Positions 34,001-45,661 of a stretch of 64,000 bases of DNA are shown piece after piece. Source of the stretch: Malus domestica (Eukaryota; Streptophyta; Magnoliopsida; Rosales; Rosaceae). The number at the start of each line of letters is the position of its first letter. Position 1 is the first letter of the stretch. The stretch lies in the NCBI RefSeq assembly GCF_042453785.1, contig NC_091671.1, forward strand, positions 34,239,001-34,303,000, written 5' to 3'. The notes below the pieces were generated by a model. The model was not told the origin of the DNA, did not search any database, and worked only from the letters and a program-made list of their open reading frames with translations. Position numbers and translations under genes: made by a program.

Positions 34001-37000
34001 AATAACCGGATTTTGTGGATTTTTACCTTGTAGGTGGAGCAGTTGCATAAGATTTTCAAGCTTTGTGGCTCACCTTCTGAAGAGTATTGGAGAAAATCAA
34101 AGTTGCCTCATGCAACCATATTTAAACCCCAACAACCTTATAGACGTTGTGTGGCAGAAACTTTTAAGGATTTCCCTGCACCAGCTTTAGCACTTATGGA
34201 GACCCTTCTTTCTATAGATCCTGCAGATCGTGGATCTGCAGCTTCTGCTCTCAAGAGCGAGGTTTGGATCTTAATTTAATTCCAATTTAATGTTTTCTAA
34301 ACAGGCATTATTTTTTCTGCAGTCTTTCTTTTAACTCGATATCTTCTTTGACACCATTCTCTATGTGTGCCTCACTACTTGTGCATGCTTACATCTGCGG
34401 TAGAGCTGTAGATATGTTGTGCTTTCCGTCTTTTGCCTGTGGTATTTTTGAAAGTACAACTTTACTATGTTCAAGTCCACTTTTCATTGAGTTCACTTAT
34501 TTAACGTCTTCTCTGCTTTTATGCCATGTAATGGTAGCTCTGGAGATCATGTTAAGCAAACCACCAGATTGCAGCAATTTTTTTTGGTTTTTCCTATTCT
34601 GGACTGCGCTTTTAAAGGCTACAATGTGTATTTTAATTGGCAGGAACATTTGATAACTCTCTTCTGCATTAATAACTATTTAGATATTAGAATCATCCTA
34701 TTCTCTTTACGAGTTATTTTACCATAACTTTGATTGTGTTTCTCATGTGTTATCTTTTTGTTTCCTTATTTTTCACAGTTCTTTACAACAAAACCTCTTC
34801 CTTGTGATCCATCAAGTTTGCCAAAGTATCCTCCAAGCAAAGAGTTTGATGCTAAAGTACGGGATGAGGAAGCTAGAAGGTGAATGTTGTTACATAAATT
34901 AGTAACTGACACTTAACTACAAGTAGAATTTTACCGTTTCTCAATTTATAGTTGCAAGGCACTTGCACAGTTGCACCACTAGCGTGTGTTTATATATATT
35001 ATAACTAGATTCTACACACATTTTAAGGTACTTACATTCGTGGCATGAGTGGTTCAGTCCCAAGAATAACAACAACAAAGCCTTATCCCTCTAAGTGGGG
35101 TCGGTTGTATGAATCCTAGAATGCCATTGTGCTCGGATTTGCTCCAAGTCTTCCGTTGGCCCCCCAAAAAAAAAAAAAAATGAAAAAGCCTATGATACAA
35201 GCACTGAGAGGTAATTGAGCAAGTCGGACAGACTTGATGCATGATACCTATGGGTGAAGTTGTTCTTTTGTGATTTTACCAAAGCTTCCATGTAGGGGTT
35301 CTTGGGTTCTTAACATCAAATAATGGGAAACTATCTAAACGTAATGGAATGAGTAGGCCTTGGTATTTAATAACTGATCTCATAAGAGTCTGGACACTGG
35401 AGTTTCCCTAAAGCACCCTAGTTAGTACAATTTTTCGTTGGTTGGGGCTGTGTATGGTTGTGATTTAGTCTCATTTATGAAGTGCATTAGTGTAAAACCA
35501 TTTATTATTTCTGAGTACATGCTTACACACTGATGGTTTTTGGTTGAATTCTGTCTACTGATTTCTCAAGATTTAATTTGAGTATTGTGAACCTGATATC
35601 AAGTTTGGTCCTATATGTATATTTTTTTCCTCTTCTATTTTTAACATTGTTAATGTGGGTGGTGTATATAGTAACAATCTTTTTCCACACATTGGTAGAC
35701 AAGGAGCAGCAGGGAAGGGCCAAAGGTTTGACCACGAAAGGAGAGGAACAAGAGAGTCTCGAGCCATACCAGCACCTGATGCCAATGCTGAATTAGTCAT
35801 GTCAATGAAGGTAACCTGATGTTATTTTAACTAAAAACACTCACTTGGCTCCATCATTGATTTATGCTCTAACCTTTTATATATGATGATATTTATGTGT
35901 TGCCTTTCTTTTCTGATTTTTACATGAACTTGCAGTATTTAATTGACATATTCAATGCACTCTTATTGCATAGAATCTGCCAGAAAATATCTTATATATT
36001 TTCTCTTATTGCATCAATGTTATCCGGTGCATGTGAGTTGGATGCGATCATACCAACTCACATGCACCGGATCCAATCAGAACTCCGAAGTTAAGCGAGT
36101 TTGGGCGAGAGTAGTACTAGGATGGGTGACCTTCTGGGAAGTCCTCGTGTTGCATCCCTCCCCACCTCTTTTAGAGGTCGCACTTGGTGCGATGGCAAGT
36201 GCCTTCGCCCATGAGCGGTAGGTCTCGGGTTCGAGACTTGGGAGTAGCCTCTCCATAAATGGGGGTAAGGTTAGCAGACATTCACCTCTCCCAGACCCTG
36301 CGTAAAGCGGGAACCTTGTGCACTGGGTACGACCTTTTATTTCTTCTTTAAAAATCATGTCTTTTTTTCAAGTTTTCTACTATGAAAAGGGGCTTTTATG
36401 ATCAACCCAAATTTTCCCTTGAGTTATATATAGTTATATACCCGTGCTTAACTTGTGATTTCTACCAATGTGATTAACTCCGCATAACATTGATGGTCTT
36501 GTTAATTACCGACTTGCTTTTCTTAAACTACGAAATAATGTATTTTTCAGCTGTGAAATAATTTCTTTCACTTATAATCTTGCGTAATCCAAATTGCATG
36601 TTATTATTCAATGCAAGAAATTGTTGGACTCAAATTTCTCTTGGAGACCCTTTGTTGTAAATTATTCAGTATTGTTTATGATATTACATTCATATGGGAT
36701 ATATATCTCAATACAAGGGATTTTCTTGTTACAGAAAAGACAAGATGGTTCTAAGAGCCGTAGTGAGAAGTTTAACCCTCATCCAGAAGAAGTAGCTTCT
36801 GGCTTTCCAATTGATCCACCTAGGCCATCACAAGCCGTAGATGCAAGTGTAGAACATCATGGACATAATCATAAGCGAGCTTCCCATTCAGGGCCATTGG
36901 CTCACCGGGCTGCATGGGCCAAGTCTACTAAGAACCCAGATGATGCTCCAAAGGTTTCAACTGGAGCTGACTTGTCAGCAATGTCAGGTTTAGTGGTAGC

Positions 37001-37600
37001 AAGGAGGAGTATGTTATCTGAAGAACGCAGAAAAAGGTCTAGTTCTTCACAAATGGAAGTTCCAAAAGCAATAGGCAGGTTTCCGGGTTCCTTCAAGGAG
37101 GCATCAGATCCCCTACAACAAGATCAAAAGCAGGTCATTGAAGGTTCTCATCAAAAAGATATTCGAAGCAACAAAGATCCAATTATTGTGAGTACCTGAA
37201 CTCACGCCTTTTCCCCTATGATGGGGTTTCCTTGTTGATTTATAATCGCTTGTGTAAAATAACCTCAAGGGTGTGCGTTTTGTTTTAATTTTGATTTGTG
37301 GTTCATAAGCTATTCTTTATGGTTTATGTTTCGTTTTTTTTTTGGTTTATTCTTGTTGCCCAATAGATCACTTTTTATTTCTGGTTATTTCAGGTTGGTT
37401 ACGGATCAAAGGGTCACAAAATGCACTACTCAGGTCCGTTGCTAGTCCCCTCTGGGAACGTGGATCAGATGCTGAAGGACCACGATCTCCAGGTCCAGGA
37501 AGCTGTTAGACGAGCACGCCTAGACAAGGCAAAGGTCAGAAAATTTCACGCTGAGGCGAACCAAATATCCACCAATTCATTATTTGTTTCTGGTCGTTGA
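31044..37600 (+). CDS. CDK-like Ser/Thr protein kinase (At1g54610 / IBS1 type)
   Basis: Eight coding exons: 31044-31451, 32456-32740, 33029-33346, 34034-34261, 34779-34879, 35699-35810, 36735-37187 and 37394-37600 (703 residues, GT-AG introns). The start MGCIYCKPS is an N-myristoylation/palmitoylation signal, so membrane anchoring is likely. After a polar N-terminal tail come the P-loop IGQGTYSNVY (137-146), Lys160 in VALKK, PESVRFMAREI in place of PSTAIRE, HRDIKGSN with catalytic Asp255, DFGLA (273-277) and TSRVVTLWYRPPELLLG. The C-terminal 290 residues are basic and low-complexity, typical of this plant CRK-like family of about 700 residues. The domain is catalytically intact; the substrate is unknown. 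IBS1 relatives act in defence priming. The introns hold two Au SINEs, a 5S copy and a LINE tail. The 5' leader begins upstream of 30500. Confidence 0.95.
31510..31608. repeat. Three tandem copies of a ~32-bp unit in kinase intron 1
   Basis: ATTGAG(T/A)TTGAATTTGGTA followed by TTTTCTATT(TC) repeats three times. Confidence 0.75.
31727..31886 (+). mobile_element. Au SINE, copy 1 (kinase intron 1)
   Basis: A tRNA-related SINE: GGTCGCACTTGGTGCGATGG start, box A-like TGGTGCGATGGC, box B GGGTTCGAGACTT, and the 3' end TGTGCACTGGGTACGACC diagnostic of Au. A 24-bp perfect target duplication flanks it (31703-31726 and 31887-31910). It lies in the sense orientation of the gene. Confidence 0.93.
35066..35166 (-). 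mobile_element. RTE LINE 3' tail fragment in kinase intron 5
   Basis: CAACAACAAAGCCTTATCCC, GTGGGGTCGGTTGTATGAAT and CATTGTGCTCGG form the reverse complement of the usual 3' end of plant RTE elements, with a TTG-repeat tail. It shares the segment found at 16827-16870. It is about 100 bp long and 5'-truncated. Confidence 0.7.
36022..36072. repeat. Perfect 20-bp inverted repeat overlapping the 5S copy
   Basis: ATCCGGTGCATGTGAGTTGG (36022-36041) and its exact reverse complement (36053-36072) enclose an 11-nt loop. The right arm is internal 5S sequence; the left arm is an extra inverted copy placed just upstream. Confidence 0.92.
36040..36158 (+). pseudogene. 5S rRNA-like copy in kinase intron 6
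   Basis: From GGATGCGATCATACC to GTCCTCGTGTTGCATCC this is the plant 5S rRNA, 119 bp, with only a handful of changes. The main ones are CAACTCACATG where CAGCACTAATG is expected, CGAGTTTGG for CGTGCTTGG, and CTTCTGG for CCTCCTGG. Box A, the intermediate element and most of box C are recognisable, so Pol III transcription cannot be excluded. It is a single copy outside any 5S array, so a dispersed pseudogene is the likely call. An Au SINE begins 17 bp after it. Confidence 0.85.
36176..36334 (+). mobile_element. Au SINE, copy 2 (kinase intron 6)
   Basis: About 97% identical to copy 1 by eye (five differences over about 160 bp), with the same start, boxes and 3' end. It lies in the sense orientation of the kinase and directly behind the 5S-like copy. 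No convincing target duplication: at most CTTTTA on both sides. Confidence 0.92.
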
Positions 37601-37729
37601 GCTGGCATAAGTAGACCCGAAAGCAGAGCATCAGCAACAGAAAAATCACCGCAGATAAAATTGCTGGTTTTCTCTTGTGAAATGTGAGTTATTCATTGGT
37701 GGGGGGTGCTTTTATTTTTTTGTATAGGG

Positions 37730-38560
37730 GGGGGGGGGCACTCGTGGAAGAATAGCCGGTGCCCATTTTTAACTAAGTTTATAGCACACGCTCGCTTGCT
37801 CTCTCGCTCTCTCACCTGTATCGTTTTCCCTCCTTTGCAACTGAAAAATATGGCCCATTCTTGTAGAGCTTGTTATAAGCCATAAGCTGTAGAGTATGTG
37901 GGAAATATGAAAATTGTGTTTTGTGATGGAAAAGAGTAATTTCCTTGTGCTGTTCTAACCACCTTCCCCTTTGTCAACTTTATTTAGTTTTTGGATAAAA
38001 AATGGGGAAGGGGTGAATCTGTCTACTCTTTTGAGTTCACATTTATAATTCTCACTGTAATCATGATTAGCCCCCTTTTTCTTACAGCTTGACTGGAATT
38101 CTAATAACATATGCTGCAGAATTTCCTAATCCTTTGATTTTTGAGTCATATATGATCTTGAAAATAGAGACTACCCAGATGATTACATGAAGACTTGTAC
38201 TTGCCTAAATTTTTGTTGGGTAGATTGACACTATAAGGTTGAAAAATGTATCTGGCTGCGTTTGACTTCTTGTCATAGGCATTTTTTTATTAGAACTTTA
38301 TTCTAATCAAACCAACATACGGAAAGGAGGTTTCAAACTGTTCTAGCCAACTTAGCTACGTCTAAGTCTGCTCTTGTCGTGGGCATCGAAAGTCTACGTC
38401 TACACACTCCTTTTCTCCTTATGCACATCCTATTTTTTCATTCCTTGATTCTCCTTTGGTTTACTTAATCTAAAGGTTAGAAATAAATAAGTGTGTAAAG
38501 AAGTATGCGGATATAAGTTCCCAAGTCGGCGTGCTTGTTCAGTCTGGGTTTTTACCACAC
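37730..38560. other. Kinase 3' UTR and intergenic space
   Basis: A G-run at about 37728-37738 and a CTCGCTCTC repeat near 37790-37812 lie in the probable 3' UTR. Nothing else was recognised. Confidence 0.4.
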
Positions 38561-38565
38561 AAATG

Positions 38566-38640
38566 TTGACTTGGAAAAGTTGGGGTTTAATTCAATTTTG
38601 TTGCTTCTGGAAGGCAAGGCAAGTTCTATATATTTTGACT
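38566..38640 (+). promoter_or_regulatory. Lectin-gene promoter: two W-boxes and a TATA box
   Basis: TTGACT occurs at 38566-38571 and 38635-38640, the second right beside CTATATATTTT (38626-38636), 55-65 bp before the start codon. W-boxes are WRKY sites, which fits a pathogen-responsive lectin gene, but this is inferred. Confidence 0.45.
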
Positions 38641-38690
38641 GCAGGATGATGCAGAAGACTCATAGCTTACTGCAGGTGCCATAGAATTCA

Positions 38691-39479
38691 ATGGAGTCCC
38701 TTCGATTACTTGTACTATTCCTAACAACCCTCTTTCTCCTCCAATCAAGTTTTGCAGTTGATTTCTCCTTCACTGGTTTCAACTCATCTGATATCTTGCT
38801 CTATGGAAATGCAACCACAGATTCTGGTGTTCTTTCTCTCACAACCAACACCACATTTTCCATTGGCAGAGCTCTATACAATGCCAAGGTTCCCACAAGG
38901 TATCCAGATTCCATAAACCTTTTGCCTTTCACCACCTCTTTCACCTTTTCCATAGCCCCATACAAGGACTCTCTCCCTGGCCACGGATTCGTCCTTGTTT
39001 TCGTTCCCTCTCCAGGCATCCAATCCGCCTCTGCATCCCAACATCTCGGCTTCTTGAACAATACCAATAACGGTAACCCCAACAACCACGCTTTTGGAGT
39101 CGAATTTGATGTGTTCCAAGACAAAGAATTCGGTGACATCAACGATAATCACGTCGGCGTTAACGTCAATTCTCTAACTTCTCTGGCTTCTTACGACGCT
39201 GGATACTGGCTTGGTGAGGGCAGTAGCATTACTGACTTTTCTTTCAAGGAAATAAAGCTGAGTAGCGGAGACAACTATCAAGCTTGGATTGAGTACTGGA
39301 ATTACCAGCTCAGCATAACATTGGCTCCTGAAAATGTGAAGAAGCCTGAGAGGCCTTTGATTAGGGTTCCTCTTGATCTCTCTCAAGTTTTTCTTGATGA
39401 AATGTATGTTGGTTTCACTGCATCAACTGGCCAACCAATTGAAGATCATAAAATTCTGAACTGGAGCTTCAATAATTGA
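38691..39479 (+). CDS. Secreted legume-lectin-domain protein (no kinase)
   Basis: A single exon of 262 residues. The signal peptide MESLRLLVLFLTTLFLLQSS is followed by a legume lectin beta-sandwich: VDFSFTGFNSSDILLYGNAT, then NLLPFTTSFTFSI, then GVEFDVFQDKEF with DINDNHVGVNVNS (metal-site region), and a closing MYVGFTASTG...HKILNWSF. Several N-glycosylation sequons (NSS, NAT, NTT) are present. The classic Asp of the ADG motif is not seen; PGHGFVLVF stands in its place, so sugar binding may differ. The protein ends right after the lectin domain, unlike the lectin receptor kinases, and resembles the short lectin-like proteins such as At3g16530. The location is probably apoplast or vacuole. The polyadenylation signal is AATAAA near 39563. 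The minus-strand frames inside are shadows. Confidence 0.95.
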   Translation: MESLRLLVLFLTTLFLLQSSFAVDFSFTGFNSSDILLYGNATTDSGVLSLTTNTTFSIGRALYNAKVPTRYPDSINLLPFTTSFTFSIAPYKDSLPGHGFVLVFVPSPGIQSASASQHLGFLNNTNNGNPNNHAFGVEFDVFQDKEFGDINDNHVGVNVNSLTSLASYDAGYWLGEGSSITDFSFKEIKLSSGDNYQAWIEYWNYQLSITLAPENVKKPERPLIRVPLDLSQVFLDEMYVGFTASTGQPIEDHKILNWSFNN

Positions 39480-40009
39480 AGCTAGTATAATATTTAGAGT
39501 ATTTCGTCGATGTACTCTCTGAACTTGTAGGTCGTTTTTAATTTTCCACTTTGTTTTTTTTAGAATAAATGGGACTCAAACTATTAAAAAAAAAAAAGCC
39601 AATTACCTCCGTGCCGTCATATTTCCTATATAGTGCTACATCCAATGTATTTATCTTGAATATGTGAGTTGGAAGATTTGTACCTTCAGAAACAAGTAAG
39701 GTTCATGACATGCCTCATTAACCTGGCTTAATGGAGGCATGAAAATATTTGTTTCTTGTTTTGATTTTGATTATGTAAAAGTTGATGGTATTGTAAAACG
39801 ATTATAATTCTCGGTCCTTATTCGTGCATGATCTTTGTGATTTTATATTTGACATTTTTTTTATTCAAACGATATTCTATTATAAACTATTCTAATTTAC
39901 AAAACAAAAAAATTTGAATTCGGTGCAAGAAGATGTGAGCATACTACGTAAGCCAAATGTAACATTTCACATTTGCTGTGTTTGCCATTTCCAAAGTAGC
40001 ATTTGTTGC

Positions 40010-41485
40010 TGATGAGTCAATATTATATTATATATTTTACCCTATTCTTAGTATAATTTGGTAATTATTTTGGTATAATTTTGATACTTTGCTTTATATT
40101 TCCGATATAAGACATTTGATTTCCTCTGGAGCAAAACGGACGAATTTTGGAGTGATTCAAATTGGAGGACGTTTGCCTGTCTCTTGGCTTGTTCGTGTCA
40201 AAATTTGGGATTTTTCTACCAAACGGTTATTCTCTGGCGATTTAATACAAGAGCAGTGCGCGTTACTGGAAAGTGACGTTTCTGGGCTTAAATTGCATTT
40301 TTGGAGTCCAAGATGACCCCATATGGGTTTGTGGCATTCTGGAGAAGTGTTCAGAATAGTCCAAGCTTTAAATCCATTTATTTTGGGCCAGTTTTGGAGC
40401 TGATTTGTGTCCAAAATGTGGATGTGCAGATTTCTAGACGAATTTACCAAGTCAATTTATGATTTTGTTTCCTATTTTATTTCAATTTATTTAGTTTTCT
40501 AGTCTTAATCTAAGACATTTTACTAGGAGGATTTGATTTAAGAGTAGTATAAGTAAGCCTTTTGGCAGACCAAGGGTTTTTCTTCTACGTACGCAAGATT
40601 GAGAAAAGAATTTGGCTAAAGCTTAGAGATTTTCAAGACTTATACTTTCAGGTGTTTTCGTTCTTTTTCTAGTTCAATACGATTATGTTGATTTTAATTA
40701 TGAATATGCGTAACTAATTCTCTTTGCTAGGTGAGGCCATGATCCTTAGCAAGAGTATGTAGTCTCTTTTTAATTTTCTTATGAATTTATGCATGCAAGT
40801 GGATTGTTAATCATTGTGCTTTAAATTATCTATTTGCCTTAGTAATTCGCGACCATCAGGATATTTAGAAAAGTAATTTAAGGCAATTTTGGTGGATCCC
40901 TAAAATTGACTAAGGCTTCTTGTGGTTAACATGTGTAATTACTTAGGATGGACGTCACATCTTAAGAGTTACATGGTTTTTCAAAAGGTTTTAACAAAAC
41001 TTAATGAGTCTTGCATGTTCACATTCAATCTAAACGTCATGGACGGGTTGCATGTTAGATATACGTTCTATGTTGGGGGTTTCAAGTAAGACATACTTTA
41101 TGAAAACCTAACCTTCAAAATATGCATGTGTAATTCATAAGAAATTAGAAAAACTACGTAGGATTGTTAAGGTGACGGCAGAACTCTAGTGCTTTTCCAA
41201 ATTTGTTTCTCAAAATCTTTTCTCTTTGATTTGTTTCCTTTTTAATTGGTTTTTAGTTGCTTTCCCTAAATTACTCTTATTAAATTTCGTTTTTTTATTA
41301 CTTTTGAATTCAAAATCAACCTTTTCCAATCTTTACTTTCAGATAATTAACTAGGATTATGGTTTTCATAAATTGTTTTAAATAATCCATGCGGAAAACA
41401 CCGTTTATACTACAATAACCTTATTCTCTTGCAAGTATTTTGTATGATTTTAACCTCATTGCGCAGGTACCTAAAAATCTTATCA
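40010..41485 (+). mobile_element. Solo LTR of an unclassified LTR retrotransposon
   Basis: TGATGAGTCAATATT... at the left and ...CCTAAAAATCTTATCA at the right form TG...CA ends of a 1476-bp unit. GTTGC lies immediately on both sides (40005-40009 and 41486-41490), a 5-bp target duplication. No primer-binding site, coding domain or second LTR is present, so it is a solo LTR. A TATA-like GTAGTATAAGTAAGCC lies near 40546. Open frames inside are not host genes. Confidence 0.82.
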
Positions 41486-41490
41486 GTTGC

Positions 41491-43428
41491 ATATGGCCCA
41501 AAGGCCACTAAACAAAACATTTGAATGTTATGTGTCCAATAGGGGCAACCATGTCCACCACATATAATTCAAATGTGTCTGGTAGGACAAACATGTATGT
41601 CCACCACCCACATAAATTTCATTCATCAATTTGATCAATAATTTAAAACACACACAAGAGTCCCTACCAAACAACATAACAAACTAAAAAAGAAAACAAA
41701 TAAGAGGCTCAAACAAAACGGACTTACACAGGCGAATGAATATTATTATGCTGGAAATGACCACTAACAAATTCTTTTTTTGTGCTAACTATATGCTTAT
41801 ATCCAAAACGTTACTATAGGTCTCAAGATTAAACATTTTTTTTTATAATGGAATGCACATGTAACTGTCACATTCTATCTTTCTAACTTGCAAGGGTGCA
41901 CAATGATCTGAATTTATTTTCTTATCCTTTAAACATTATCTCTACAAAACTTAACTAGATCCAGAATTGTTTAGTCATCTAACGGTTATCTAAATAAATA
42001 AACGAATCATGTTTCTCATTTGAATGTTGAAATTTTAACAACATTAGTTGAACGGTTATAACTAATCTCTAATATTGTGTTAGAACATGATATGTTTTTA
42101 GAAGTTGAAATTTGATGCTTAAACAACATAGACTTAAATGGATGGATTACTGACCTCAAATTATTTATTAAAGATGCTAACACTTATGCCCAAACAAAAT
42201 CTTGAAATCTATAGATTTCTTTTACTCGAATTTGAGAACATGGACGTGCACCAAATACATTAAATGTTGGGTACTTTTCAAGAGACGCTCTATAACTTCT
42301 ATAGAATGTGGTGGGACAAATGATTGACCTCGTACTTTATTAAGGTCTAATAATTTTTACTAAAGATATATCACACACATGCATGCTTTATAATTGACAC
42401 ATACTATTACAGAAGTAAAAGTGGTTGATGTTTCTTATTAGCACAATTTTCGATTTGTTAAAGATAAAGAACGGTTCCATGTGCTTTATAATCAACAGTT
42501 CATTTTAAGAATGTTACTTGCTAGTATAACAGTTAATTTATTAAATACATATAGATAGATGATTAAATACTCTCTAGATTGAATGATTTTTTTAGAGATG
42601 TTCTTTAAATGATGATAAGGATAATGAATGGTTATGATTATAATGTTTGTACAACAAAATAATGTCACGTCGCCGTTAAATGAAAAGTAGCTTAGGCCAT
42701 GGTCTAAGCCAGGTGTTGTACATAATTATCATAAATGGTTCAGAATAAGAGTATGAAAATATAATAGAATGACAATTTATAGGAATAAGATTTTCTTCCT
42801 TCCAAATTCCCTCTCCTCCTCTCTCACTTTTCTTTTTGTCTTTCTCTCTCTATAAGGAAGTCAACACAAAATGTTGACGTGACTTAATTATGAACGTTTA
42901 TATAAAAGGAGACTAGAAGAGGAGAAAATATCGATCCGAGTTTACAATGTTTGATAAAGGTGGCCATATGGTAGTTTAAACAAATAATACATGAATACGG
43001 GAAGATGACAATATGCAATTACTACTGATGCAAAAAGGGCCACAACTCTCGATCTCAGCCTACTTACAAGAAACAAGTATTTCTTCAGGTGCATTTACAA
43101 TTTGTCACAACATTACTGTCCAAAAAAAGCATATGCATTAATATCTCACACATCTAAAGAGAAGGGGCTTCAAATAATGATAATTAACAAAGCATAGATG
43201 GAAAAAAAAAAAGAAAAAAAAAAGCATAGCAAACTTGCTGATGATAAGTAACTTGCTACTTTGATACCACCACACAATTTATATCTTCATTACAAAAAAA
43301 AAAAAAAAAGGCCCATAAATTCAAATTCATCTTCCACATATGCAAACACAAATATCTAGAGTGAAGAACAAACGAAAGTATCGATTACGCATAAAGATTT
43401 AAATGAACGAACATGTAATTTGATCAAG
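41491..43428. other. Intergenic, no gene recognised
   Basis: About 1.9 kb of AT-rich DNA with no open frame of note and no repeat I can name; a CT patch at 42820-42855 and A-runs near 43200 and 43295. Confidence 0.4.
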
Positions 43429-43854
43429 GTTCTAAAAAGCACTAGGCGCTAGTCGACGGGGGATTGGGGCCTAGCGTCTAGACGACTAGGCGGACTAAAC
43501 AGATTTAATTAAATTTATTATATAACATATAAATAAATGCCTACTTATATTTAAAAAATAAAAATATACTTGTATTGAGACTTTAAGAAAGTTAAAAATT
43601 AAAACTTAAGTCATATTGCCATCATCACTTAAAAATGTAGCAAAAAATAAGAAAAATAAAAAACAAAATTTGAAAATTCACTAATTAAGTAGGTTATTTA
43701 GAAAAACCTTTAACTTAATTAAAAAAATAATTAAAACAATGGAACCATCTAACCAGCCTAGGCAGCCTCCTAGCCCCTACCTTATTTTTCTCAACATTTC
43801 AGCTTAAATCGCATCGGTCTGTCACCGCCTAGCACCTAGACCGATTTTTAGAAC
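43429..43854. mobile_element. GC-ended foldback element, family F, copy 1
   Basis: Begins GTTCTAAAAAGCACTAGGCG and ends CCTAGACCGATTTTTAGAAC. The GTTCTAAAAA ends and the CTAGGCG words are inverted and an AT-rich centre lies between. A second copy is at 51708-52156. It has no coding capacity. Confidence 0.65.
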
Positions 43855-44012
43855 ACCAAACTTAACATTTGTTGAAGGATGCTACACCTATGAAATCGCA
43901 TTCGACGTTGATACATTATGAACTTTACATGCATCAACATCCAAATTATATTTATACTTTGTGCATGGGTAAGTGAGAAATGGAAGGGCTGTTTGGGAAG
44001 AAACTTTTAATT

Positions 44013-44146
44013 GTGACGTGAATATAGATGATACACTACATATTTTTATGTAAGTAGTGGAAAATTATATTTGTTAAGTTATTAACTTTTTGACATACAT
44101 AACCCACTATTTATGTAATGACACATGATGTACCATCCCATGTGAT
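44013..44146. mobile_element. MITE, family C, copy 4
   Basis: GATGATACACTACATATTTT and ATGACACATGATGTACCATC flank the family centre AAGTTATTAACTTTTTGACA. It is more diverged than the copy in the MT3 promoter. Confidence 0.6.
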
Positions 44147-44159
44147 ATCTCTTGTTTGG

Positions 44160-44674
44160 GTTTGCTGGGATTTTGGCTGGTGGGGGTGGTGTTGGGATAT
44201 GTGTTACTTTTGATTTGAGGTGAGGGATTGTTTTATAATTAATTTATACTTTAATCTTTAATTATTAGGGTTTATGGTGGAGGATTAGGGTTAGGTATGC
44301 AGATTGCTGATGGCATAAGAGGCCAACAACTCCCTATAAATAATGTGGCTTTTTTAATACATCTGGCACTTATCTTCTCCACACCAATTAGATTAGATTA
44401 GTTTTATGTTTGTTCAATGAGATTAAACTAATCATTTGTTTATTGCTTTGCTTTTGAACCCTGATTAGAAGTTTAGCAATTTCTACTTTGGGAAGAGGTT
44501 CTTCTTCCGATTTTGGGACAACGATGAGCGATTCGCCGTTTCTTATTAAATTAATCAAAAAATTAACTCCACTAATGACTAAGTGATTAAAAATTATTGT
44601 GAACCATGTTAAGATTTTTTTAAATTTTATAATTTGAGTGAATTTGAAATCATGTTGTCACATCAAATACGGAA

Positions 44675-44715
<41 letters not shown>

Positions 44716-45560
44716 CTTGTAAATTTATTATTATTAGGGGAGGTTTGAAATTATTAAAATAATTTAGGTGAGAGGAGAGTTTCAAACTTCAAACGCATGT
44801 GTGAAAAATTAATACTATATCTATTAGAATATTGGATCGCATGCAAACACAAAGGTCATTGATAAAAATTAGAATATCAAAAACACATTAAGATCATTAA
44901 CAAACGAAAGTCTAGATAAAATTAATTTTCAAAATATTTATAAAATGCTAGACTTAAATACTCATTTCTTATTACTTGTCACTTATATTATTTATTTGTA
45001 TTTGATTTATATGTCATTTTGTAAAGATAATCATCACAATATAAATTTAAAAATTAAATAATTCGGATTATAAATACACTATTCGCGAGATCAAAAAACA
45101 TGAGCAGCCCTACATAAGGATGCAAGTACTATCCTTGAAAGGATATGTACAAGATACCGAGTTTGCAGCATAGTTTGGAGGGAGATGAATCATGATTGCA
45201 CTTTATCAAATAGTATCTTCCACCGATGACCCACAAGGTTTATCTAATCTACTGTTTTGGATCTGGGCTTTTGAGAGGAAGAGGTGTTTGTTGAGCCACG
45301 TTGGTAGTTTGGAATAAAGCGGGAGGATAAAGAAGATGGTAATGCCTAAAGTAGAAAGAGTGGTCTCTCTTTGCTCTCGGGAGGCAAAAAAATAGTAATA
45401 TAATACGGGACTTGAGAAAATTAAAAAATAAATGTATAATCTTTTTTTGTTTATTTTTCTGGGTTTTTAATTTACAAACGGTCTGTGTTTTTTGTGGGGA
45501 GATTTTGTTTGTTTTCTTGTTGAGAAAATATTGGGGAATTTATAAGGCTGTGGAGGTTTC
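44160..45560. other. Intergenic; AT microsatellite only
   Basis: No gene recognised. (AT)n lies at 44679-44710. Confidence 0.4.
44679..44710. repeat. (AT)n microsatellite
   Basis: About 16 uninterrupted AT units. Confidence 0.9.
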
Positions 45561-45659
45561 GTCTGAGTAGTGCCGCTTCAAAAAAGTTGTGCTGTTTCTC
45601 TTCTGGTTGGCCTAGCAGAACACAGAACACACAACTCCATTTTCATGGTGATACTGGTA

Positions 45660-45661
<2 letters not shown>

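Noticed and set aside
36594-36734. Upstream extension of kinase exon 7 by an open frame
   Set aside because: Conserved protein resumes after the acceptor GTTACAG at 36734; the earlier codons are intron sequence.
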